Shown here: one piece after another, positions 9,383-20,379 of the stretch
How positions within the stretch are numbered: position 1 is the first letter of the stretch
Layout: every line of letters starts with the position of its first letter
Source of the DNA: Emiliania huxleyi CCMP1516
Lineage: Eukaryota > Haptophyta > Isochrysidales > Noelaerhabdaceae
Direction: 5' to 3'
Length of the DNA: 20,379 bases
NCBI RefSeq assembly: GCF_000372725.1
Contig: NW_005200110.1
Coordinates: forward strand, 61,584-81,962
Position numbers and translations under genes: made by a program
Notes under the pieces: model-generated
What the model saw: the letters and a program-made list of their open reading frames with translations, nothing else
The model's database searches: none
What the model was told of the DNA's origin: nothing

Positions 9383-9756
9383 AGGCGGCGCTCGCGTACG
9401 CCCGCGAACTGGGTCCTGCGGCGACGCGTGCAGCAGCTGCCGCTGCGCCGTCGCGCCCGCTCACTGCAAGTGAGGCATTGTCGGCGGCGGCGGCGGAGGG
9501 ACTACAGCTGCAGCGCTCGGTGCAAACGGAGAGCGGCTTCAAGGGCGTGAGCAAAGGCAGTGGCGAGCGCAAACGGCCCTACAACGTCTGTGTGCGCGGT
9601 GACACCCTTGGCAGCTTCGAGACGCCCGAGGAGGCGGCGCTCGTGTATGCTCGAGCTACGCGCCCGCTGCTCCGCCTCGGGCACTCGGGGGTGACGCTGG
9701 CGGACCTCGCGGGCGCGGCGCGCGCTGTGTCCTCTGTGTGTCCTGAGAATGAATGA
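9383..9756 (+). CDS. AP2/ERF-domain protein, 5' incomplete
   Basis: The frame ends at TGA (9754-9756). It holds one complete AP2-like domain, SGFKGVSKGSGERKRPYNVC then GDTLGSFETPEEAALVYAR. Upstream in the same frame is EAALAYARELG, the tail of a second AP2 repeat, followed by an Ala-rich linker and PLTASEALSAAAAEGLQLQ. This repeat-linker-repeat layout is typical of algal multi-AP2 proteins, which are presumed DNA-binding regulators. There is no ATG between the in-frame stop at 9325 and the domain. An acceptor-like ACAACAG ends at 9382, in the right phase to restore an E-E-A-A-L codon series, so the first repeat may be split by an intron. The upstream exon is not visible in the 130 bp before the divergent macrodomain gene, so this may be a truncated copy. 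Confidence 0.65.
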
Positions 9757-10219
9757 GAGTGAGAATATTGGGGCAACACCGCCCGCGAGGACACGACCTG
9801 ATCGCGGACTGGCGCGGACTGGCACACACACCGGCTCACCACCGGAGCCGCCTAACTAAGCGACTCCGTTAAGACAAACTCTCCCGTTAAGAACGAATAC
9901 AAAAGTGGGAGGAGCAACGAGCGCCCTGGCGTGAGCCAAAGATACTCCCCCCGTCTGTAGACACTGATCACACACGGGTGGGACAGGGCGGGTCAGGCAA
10001 CGCGAAGCACGAGAGCGCGTGCACGACAGAGCGACAGCGCAGAATGAAGGTACCGGGGCCCGACGGATAGGCGACGGGACGGGCGGGGCACCCTCCACTC
10101 GAAACCCTGGCTAGGGGTTCGAGGTGGCCCCCACCCAGGGGGCCCAGCAAAGGGACTGCCGACTGCGGCAAAAGACTTTAATCGTTTTTTTTAAACGACG
10201 CGAAGATACATACATCGAT
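9757..10219. promoter_or_regulatory. Intergenic region upstream of the ClpC gene
   Basis: No gene is supported. Just before the ClpC start is a small hairpin, TCGTTT at 10182-10187 and AAACGA at 10193-10198, with a T loop; it lies about 22 bp from the ATG. A short repeat, CCGTTAAGA, appears twice around 9866-9893. The stretch should contain the ClpC promoter and leader, but no TATA box was identified. Confidence 0.35.
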
Positions 10220-14544
<4,325 letters not shown>

Positions 14545-15049
14545 GCCACCATCCCCTCTGGCGCTTCCTCTAGGGCGAAGCACCGAGCTGTGAGTGAGTC
14601 GGGCCTTTTCTAGAGCGAGCTCCACCGCACACTTCACCCATCACACAGTTGTGGGGGGGGCGGCGTCGCGTGCTCGCACGTCTCAGGAAAGTCTCGTGGC
14701 GCCGCCCCGATATGTAGCGGTCCGATCTCTCCTCATGGCTTTACGTACCACATTGTCAGTGACAAGGTTTTCAGACAACACAGAACACTCAGCAGTCTCA
14801 CAACAGCCCTGCGGACCGCGACCGCTGTGTGGAACTCTCAGTACACAGATCACAGTAGACAGTAAAGTGGGACACGTGCGCCCCCAGCGGCCATTTTTGG
14901 GTACGAACGGCACGTGAACGTCGCCGAAGCTATCCGACGCTCCTTCCGCCCTCCCCGCGCCCCGATGGCTCGCCACGCCTCCTCGACGGGCGCGAAGCAC
15001 TCGCCACCCATCGATCCGCTGCGTGGTGCCTCGATCCGGCTCCAAATGA
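14545..15049. other. Convergent 3' flanks of ClpC and bicupin genes
   Basis: No gene is supported. The overlapping small ORFs have no domain. The stretch includes a G run at 14652-14660 and two CACGTG E-box-like hexamers or near matches (around 14873 and 14911) that may be chance. It presumably contains both 3' UTRs. Confidence 0.4.
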
Positions 15050-16282
15050 CTAGGGAAGAGGGCGAGGGAGCGACGGCAGCGCATCCATCGTCGACGTCGG
15101 GGAAACGCCTGCAACGAGCCATTCGCCGCACTGGCGGCCGGCGATCGCCCGCATCTGCGACTCGACGACGAGTATCGTGCACGGCGTGCGAAGCTGGTTG
15201 CACGCCAGGATGCCTTGTGCCTCGGCCGCAGACACGCGCACCGAGTCGAGCTGCGATGTGACGGCCACGAGCTCGCCACCCTGACGCGTCAGCAAGAGGG
15301 AACCCTCGAGCACCACCAGGAGCACATCGACCGCGCGGGGACTGCAGTGAATCGCCAGCGTCTCGCCTTGAGCCAGTGCACGCCAGGAGACCTGCCAAAG
15401 CGCGGCTCGAGGCAGGGTCGGTGCGCAGCTGCACGCGATGCTGCGGTCTTTTATCTCTACTGCTCACGTTGACGAACGAGCCCTTTGCCTGCACCGAGAG
15501 CGACTGCCCGTCGCGGAATCGGCGGACGTGCCGCGCCATCTCAGGATTGCTCATCGGTCGGTGGTACGCGTCCGGCTCATCCTCCTCCGTCTCAGCCCCA
15601 GCCTCTTCCTGCAGCTCTTCGCCACTCCAGAAACCGAGAAGCTCCCCCCTACGCGAGCAGCGGGCGTCAAATGTTCTGGGTTCAGGCAGGCGGTAGGCAC
15701 ACGTGAAGCAGCACCTCCGCGTGCAACGCACGCCGTGATTGCGTGCCTCCGCGACGACATCGGGGCCCCACGTGATGGATGCGTCCCCACAGAGGATTGT
15801 CATGATGTGATTCGCGGTCTTCTCCTCCACATTCTTGTACGAGTGGCGAACGTGAGCCGGCACAGCAATCATGTCCCACGGCTGCAGCACCGTCGTATGC
15901 TCCCCCCTCCCCCCCCAAGCAATCTCCCACTTCCCATCAAGGGCGATGAAAATCTCGACGGAAGGGTGCGTGTGGAGCGCGTTGCCTTTGCCCGGCTCGA
16001 CCAAGTTGTACGTCCTGCAAGTCAGTGTGGTGGTGGACGAGTGGCAGATGGCAGCTTGTGTGGGGATTGCGCGCACATATTGAAACCGACATTCTCGGAA
16101 AAGGCCTGTGGCGCGTCCGGGTTGGAGACTATGCGGCCGAAATGCAATTGTGTGAGCCTGCGGCAGCGCGGGATGAAGGTGTCGAGGATGGAGCTGTCGA
16201 ACTGTGGCATCGACGCATAGCACGCGACTTCGACCGTCGTCTCGCTGGCCGGCTTCTCCGCTGGCGTTCCCGCGCCGCTCAT
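15050..16282 (-). CDS. Two-cupin-domain protein (bicupin)
   Basis: Four exons on the minus strand, 16282-16077, 16014-15730, 15648-15468 and 15391-15050, give 337 residues. Intron 1 (62 nt) and intron 3 (76 nt, donor GTGAGC) are GT-AG and restore frame exactly. Intron 2 needs a GC donor at 15729, because the nearby GTGCGT donor is out of phase with its TAG acceptor. The start is ATG at 16282. The first cupin contains YNLVEPGKGNALHTHPSVEI and LQPWDMIAVPAHVRHSYKN; HTH and E (the HxHxxxE-like set) and the later His fit a metal site. The second, SWRALAQGETLAIHCSPR then DVLLVVLEGSLLLTRQGGEL, lacks an obvious histidine set and may be structural. Cupins of this layout include dioxygenases and isomerases acting on small molecules; the substrate is unknown. 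An acidic, charged linker (EELQEEAGAETEEDEPDAY) joins the domains. Confidence 0.85.
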
Positions 16283-17211
16283 GAGGCTCACTGATTAAGG
16301 GTGCCGTCGCGCATCCTAACAAACGTACAATCCAGGACGCGACCCTCGGATACCCATCACTGGTTCCGGCTCCAACCCGGATAGGGGGTCTGTGCCCACT
16401 GACTCGCGCCAAAACGCCCTACCTACCTACCTATTGCGGGCGCCAACCGCCAGGCTCCGTGCCCCACCTACCTACCTACCTATTCCCAGGCCGCGCTGCG
16501 AACGAAGCGAAAAATACCCGTTGAGCCCTCTGTGAATAGGCTCCCAGCGCCCGCCGAACCCGTCTCGGCTGGCGTCCCAACCGCAGGCGACTCGTCTGGC
16601 ATGGCCCCGTTCGCGGCTAAACGCGCCGTCTCCCGCCCGCGCGAGCGGAAGCGGTTTTCCCACTCCTCTCTTCGGGTTTTTAGCCCCCCGCTACCCAGTC
16701 GCAATCGTGCGACGTAGCGGGGGGCCACGACTACGTTTAGGAAAACATAAGTTGTTGCGCGAGCTGTGAATTGTTCCGCCCCACTTACCCCCATTTTGCA
16801 AGCAGCAAAAAAGAAAGAAAGAAAACAGACAACCCAAGGGAGGGATGGGAGGACGGCACGCCGCCACCACACAGGGATTTTAAGGAGAGGGGTGTGATGC
16901 GCTAGCCGTCGCCCACCCTAGGGAGTCTGCCTCTTCCTATCTCTTTTCGCAGTCTCTCGCCGCTTCTCGCTGCAACCTTCATGCCACCTCGCGGCCGTCC
17001 CGCAGCAAAAATTCTCGCACCTTTTGACGTGAAATTCTGTGAGAGAGGCTTGTATCTTAAGAATTCTTACGAGACCACAAAGTCGGCTGGGCCAGGCGTC
17101 GTTCGGTGCTCTTCACGTTAGCTGTCCGGTGGGTGTCCGGTGGGTCAGAGCTCCTCGCCCAAGAACGCGGGCCGGTCAGGAGCTCTGCGGGCACCTCCTC
17201 GTTCGCCGCCC
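16283..17211. promoter_or_regulatory. Divergent intergenic region between bicupin and hydrolase genes
   Basis: This region holds the presumed promoters of two divergent genes. It has two ACCT-repeat patches (about 16420-16435 and 16466-16485), a strong hairpin (16683-16725) and an A-rich patch (16805-16828). A 46-codon ORF runs from ATG 16981 to TAG 17121 and begins MPPRGRPAAKILAPFDVKF. It is in the same frame as the hydrolase but stops before it, and could be an upstream ORF, a 5' exon or chance. A minus-strand frame at 16480-16872 has a hydrophobic start but no ATG at its 5' limit, so I do not call it. Confidence 0.4.
16683..16725. other. Perfect 18-bp-arm hairpin
   Basis: The outer arms are GCCCCCCGCTAC (16683-16694) and GTAGCGGGGGGC (16714-16725), 12 bp, perfect. 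The inner arms are GTCGCA (16698-16703) and TGCGAC (16708-16713), 6 bp, perfect. There is a 3-nt bulge (CCA) on one side only and a 4-nt loop, ATCG. The fold is much stronger than expected by chance. It is not followed by a T run, so it is not a bacterial-type terminator. It could be a structured RNA, a small-RNA precursor or a mobile-element remnant. Confidence 0.75.
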
Positions 17212-18204
17212 ATGAGCGCCCTCGGCCCCGACTCCTGCGCACTGGGTCCGCACGCGACCGGCAAGCAGGATGCTCAGCACCTCTGCAACAACGCGAGCTT
17301 CGCCTCTGCGACAATCTACTACCCCACGGAATCCGGGCTGAAGTCGTTGCCTTCCGTCGTGATTGTCGGCGGCTGGGGATGTGGTGAGCAGGCGATGGCG
17401 GCCTGGGCTCCTTTTTACGCCTCACACGGCATCGTGGCGATGACCATCGGCACGCCTTCGCCGTTCACGGACTCGCCAGCCGTTCGTAGCAAGGCGCTCC
17501 TCGACGCGAGCCTGGCGTTGCAGGGTGAGCACGAGCGTGCTGACTCCGTTCTGCGAGGGCGCCTCGACATCTCACGGCGCGCCGTCCAGGGCTACTCCTT
17601 GGGCGGCGGCGGCGCACAGCTGGCGGCCCTGGCTGATCCGACTCTCAAGTGCGTCATCGCGCTCGCTCCGGATGGCGGCTACATGTTTCCTTCGAAGCAC
17701 TCGCTTTCGTTTCCAAGTCCGCCGCCGACCGCTGTGCCCGTTCTCATACTTTGTGGCGACAACGATGAGGAGGCGCCGCCCAAGAAGTTCGGATGGCCGC
17801 ACTACCGTCAGACGGGCGCTGCCAAGCTGATCTTCGAAGTCGAGGGCGGGGATCACTACACCCCACTCGGCCCAGCGGGTGGTACCAAGCACCAGGCGGA
17901 GGCAGGGTCAATGAGCATGGAACTATGGTGCGTCAACTGCTCGACCATTTGCGCCTGCTGGATGTGCCAGTGCCCACTTGCGCTTTGGTGCACGCCGTGT
18001 CCGTGCGCTACGCTAAATGGACCAACCGGCCACGCTGCAGACCGCGCGCCGCGCGGCGCCATCGGCGGAGTGGCACTCGCGTGGCTGCGGCTCTTCCTGC
18101 TCGACGACGAGACGGCACGGTCGCAGCTGGTCCTTCGTCCTGACATTGCCAGCGGCTTCGAGTGCAGCGGGATTGAGGCCCCGTTGGCGATGGACCGAAG
18201 CTGA
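17212..18204 (+). CDS. PETase/cutinase-like alpha/beta hydrolase
   Basis: The frame is open from ATG 17212 to TGA 18204, 330 residues as read. The order of elements matches the polyesterase/cutinase group that includes bacterial PET hydrolases: ATIYYPTESG, then VVIVGGWGCGEQAMAAWAPF, then ASHGIVAMTIGTPSP, then nucleophile elbow GYSLGGGGAQLAA (Ser129), then VLILCGDNDEEAP (Asp185), then EVEGGDHYTPLGPAG (His215), then GGVALAWLRLFLLDDE. The S-D-H spacing is close to that group. It should cleave an ester; the natural substrate (lipid, cutin-like or other polyester) is unknown. No signal peptide is evident from this start, so a 5' exon may be missing. Codons about 239-268 give an odd Cys-rich run (WCVNC...CQC...CTPCPC), and 17879-18040 or 17882-18040 could be an in-frame GT-AG intron (162 or 159 nt) that removes it. 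Confidence 0.82.
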   Translation: MSALGPDSCALGPHATGKQDAQHLCNNASFASATIYYPTESGLKSLPSVVIVGGWGCGEQAMAAWAPFYASHGIVAMTIGTPSPFTDSPAVRSKALLDASLALQGEHERADSVLRGRLDISRRAVQGYSLGGGGAQLAALADPTLKCVIALAPDGGYMFPSKHSLSFPSPPPTAVPVLILCGDNDEEAPPKKFGWPHYRQTGAAKLIFEVEGGDHYTPLGPAGGTKHQAEAGSMSMELWCVNCSTICACWMCQCPLALWCTPCPCATLNGPTGHAADRAPRGAIGGVALAWLRLFLLDDETARSQLVLRPDIASGFECSGIEAPLAMDRS

Positions 18205-19224
18205 CGCTTCGCCGAGCGCGCCACGCGCCTGCCCGACCCGCGCGGGGAGGCCCTTTGAGCCCTGTGCCCGTGTCCCGGTGGGCATCCCATCGGATGCATG
18301 GGGCATGCCCGCGCGCGTGCCGCCTCGCTGGGCGTTCCGTGAGGGGGGGAGGGAGGGGAGAGACCTTGGGTAGGCTAGGTAAGGTAAGGTAAACTTCTCC
18401 ACACACACTCGAGGTGGTGGGGCAAGGGGGGGCAACCCTCGCGTCTCCACGCATTTGTTGCGCGCCGGAGACGACTCGACGTCGCTGAGATCGGAGATCA
18501 AGCTCTGACAGGTCGCACGTCGCTCCTTTGACGCCGACGTGACTCACCCGTGCAGAGCGCATCAGGACACGGTCTCGACGCGCTCGGTACGACGCCTGCG
18601 ACCCGTCTCGGGTCAGGTGGCACGACGCTCATCGCGCCTACCAGCGCTGCCGTACAGGTTGCCACGACGAGGTCGAGCACGCTTCTATACACGCTCGCTC
18701 AGCCTTCCTTTCCATCCCATTAGGCAGCCTGGGAACGGTGGCGGTCAGAGGCAAAGCCTACGAGGGGGGGTGGAACCACATGTCACGGCTACTGCCGGCT
18801 CGACCCCAGTCCCCACGACTAGCCTCCGAAGGCTGACTTTGCGGCACCATCATCGGACGATGATCGATGTCGCGACGAGTTGGGTCGCTCTCGCGGTAGC
18901 CAGATGACCTCTCTTCCTAGGATCATCGGCCATGCGATGACCGCAGGGAGCGCGGGGGAGGGCGCTGGAAGCAACACGGAGCTCCGTTTTGGAGACGTTT
19001 TCAAGATTAGCGTGTCAGAGACAGAGTGAAATGGCACTAGCCCCTGCGTCCTGCGTCACCACGCAGCGCTGATGTACCCACTTGTGGGACCGACCGGCAC
19101 CGGACTCCGGAGTCGCTTGAGATTTGTAAAGGTGTAGTCGTCCGAAGAAATCAACCTCGATGTTTTCTTTTTACCCAACGCCTCCCCTGTGCGGGCCTCT
19201 AACACTCAAGAGAACCATTACCCC
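18205..19224. other. Long intergenic stretch, no supported gene
   Basis: I see no domain-bearing ORF and no tRNA or rRNA. Features are a G/A-rich run (18341-18361), a short GGTAA repeat (18376-18391) and the 22-bp sequence around 19083-19104 that recurs near 19799. The stretch separates convergent genes (hydrolase + and RING -). Confidence 0.4.
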
Positions 19225-19566
19225 CTAACACCACTCGCAGAGCGCCACTCCTCCCGGCACTGCCGAATGTGCCGTCAGCACGTAGTTGGGAAAGTGGGTC
19301 TTGCACGATGGGCAGCCCAGGCCCTTCTTGTCCAGCTGGTAGAGCTTCTTCAGGCAGTCCGTGCACAGAAAGTGGATGCACGGCAGCTGGCTCGGGTTGT
19401 CCTTGGTCTTGACCATCTTGAAGCAAACCGAGCACTCTGTCCGCCGCGCGACGCCAATCTTGAGCAGCCGCGCCATGAAACTGGACGTGCAGACCTGGTC
19501 GCTGACTGGAGGGAGGGTGATGCCCCCCTCCGTGCCATTGAACAGCAGCCATGGAACGCAGGGCAC
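19225..19566 (-). CDS. RING-finger (C3HC4) protein, probable E3 ubiquitin ligase; 5' end uncertain
   Basis: A minus-strand frame ends at TAG (19227-19225). It contains a RING-HC pattern: CSVC, 14 residues, CIH, FL, C, TD, C, 13 residues, CPSC. All eight zinc ligands are present (C3HC4). RING proteins usually bring an E2 enzyme to a ubiquitination target; target and location are unknown. The residues before it, ITLPPVSDQVC then SSFMARLLKIGVARRTE, look coding, so translation probably begins upstream of the internal ATG (MARLLKIG). The upstream frame limit has no ATG, and an acceptor-like GCTCGCCAG lies just 5', so a 5' exon is likely. The tail is short (LTAHSAVPGGVALCEWC). Confidence 0.78.
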   Translation of the reverse strand: MPCVPWLLFNGTEGGITLPPVSDQVCTSSFMARLLKIGVARRTECSVCFKMVKTKDNPSQLPCIHFLCTDCLKKLYQLDKKGLGCPSCKTHFPNYVLTAHSAVPGGVALCEWC

Positions 19567-20379
19567 TGGCGAGCTCCCGAAAGTGAGTCCCGTCGTCTGT
19601 AGTCCTCTGACTCCAGAGACCAGAGTGGTGAGTGCGCGGAGAGCGAGAGAAGCAAAATGTATGCACTGGCACGGACGCGACGCAATGCATCAACCAAATG
19701 CTACCGCCGCCGGCGCAAGCCCCCCCGCCTCCCGCTGCGGCTGGCCAGCACTGGTATCGCCGCCGCTCTCCCCGCCTCGCGCCTCCCCCGCCATCCGGTT
19801 GTGGGACCGACCGGCACCGGTCCCGGTGGTCTCCTATGTGAGGAGCAGGGAGGCGTGTCGGACGCTGTCGCGCGCCGCGGCAGTGCTAGACGAGTGGCTG
19901 GGCGCGACTGTGGCGCCGGCTCTACGTAGGCAGCCGCCCGCCACTCGGCGCGCGGAGGCTGCGCTGGACCGACGCCTCTGCTGTGGCGGCCGTGCAAAGG
20001 ACGGGCGGCGTAGCGCTTTTGGGTAATATAAAAAGGACGGGCGGCGACTAAACCGCCTCGCCCGGGCCACCGTGGCCCTCGGCGGGGCCGGCCCGCTGTC
20101 CGTTCGAGGGCCGCCAAGTGGGGGGTGGGGTGGTTGCGAGCGGGGGTCGTTGCTGCTGCACAGAGGCGCCGAGGTCTACGCGGCGCCGCACCTCTGAGGA
20201 GGCCGCCGCCGCCGCCGCCGCCGCCGCAGCCGCCCAACGCTCTGTCGACGCCTGTGTGCGGTGGGGAGGAGAAGGTCGGGGGGGTGAGACATCCGGCGGA
20301 GGAGCCGTCGCTGAGAGGGGGAGAAGAGGGGGGGAGGCCTCCAGCGGCGGGCTCAGATTTCTCATGTGGATTGGAGGCA
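19567..20379. other. Right flank, no supported gene
   Basis: Overlapping Arg/Pro/Ala-rich frames on both strands look like chance ORFs. Any 5' exon of the RING gene should lie in its left part. A TATA-like ATATAAAAAGG occurs at about 20026-20036 on the plus strand and could serve a gene starting beyond it. A GCC/CCG repeat runs from 20202 to 20226, and G-rich runs occupy 20275-20340. Confidence 0.4.

Noticed and set aside
14850..16412. Single 520-codon minus-strand ORF covering the bicupin
   Set aside because: Only two of the four exons lie in that frame; the first exon and the second cupin are in other frames joined by good splice sites.
16480..16872. Minus-strand ORF with a hydrophobic N-terminus
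   Set aside because: No ATG at the 5' limit, no recognisable domain, and it overlaps the hairpin and repeat-rich intergenic DNA.
20026..20036. Firm promoter call for the TATA-like sequence
   Set aside because: A single AT-rich match without a following gene in the window; recorded only as a possibility in the flank entry.

Overview
The window looks like nuclear DNA from a GC-rich unicellular alga, most likely a haptophyte of the Emiliania/Chrysochromulina/Prymnesium type. This is inferred, not proven. The evidence is: genes split by short introns, several needing GC-AG rather than GT-AG splicing; third codon positions very rich in G and C; no operons or ribosome-binding sites; an AP2-repeat protein of the kind common in these algae; and a ClpC-type chaperone with what looks like a two-part (signal plus transit) plastid-targeting leader. 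Intergenic DNA and introns are full of simple repeats, homopolymer runs and minisatellites.

Layout. 1-2466 has no convincing gene but carries a 350-bp tandem duplication (about 1380-2060) and G-rich tracts. 2467-3461 (+) encodes a Gly-rich protein with two near-identical copies of a CysRS-tail-like helical motif and an RS-like tail. 3830-4765 (-) is the C-terminal half of a GH10 xylanase-like protein with a terminal membrane anchor. 4782-5972 holds only weak ORFs. 6484-8105 (+) is a Methyltransf_16 lysine methyltransferase with a possible ubiquitin-like N-terminus. 8442-9254 (-) is a macrodomain protein. 9383-9756 (+) is a 5'-incomplete AP2/ERF gene. 10220-14544 (+) is a multi-exon ClpC-type AAA+ chaperone whose introns are remarkable. 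15050-16282 (-) is a four-exon bicupin. 17212-18204 (+) is a PETase/cutinase-like alpha/beta hydrolase. 19225-19566 (-) is a RING-finger protein.

The genes do not form a pathway; this is ordinary mixed nuclear gene content. The striking part is intron biology. In the ClpC gene several exon junctions are accompanied by extra, degenerate copies of the coding sequence around the junction, separated by a CTCCCCACAT-type minisatellite. One junction has expanded into a 68-bp array in which every unit looks like a 28-nt microexon plus a 40-nt GC-AG intron. Separately, short introns in three unrelated genes (Gly-rich, GH10, ClpC) share a GACATGTCC-type motif; in two of them it is a tandem 11-mer placed 4-5 nt before the acceptor TAG. 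Together these suggest recent intron gain by tandem duplication and/or introner-like elements. The ClpC gene as read also lacks the second P-loop and the C-terminal subdomain, so exon loss, pseudogenisation or assembly collapse must be considered.

Exon boundaries were chosen by eye from reading frame, family similarity and splice dinucleotides. None has transcript support here.
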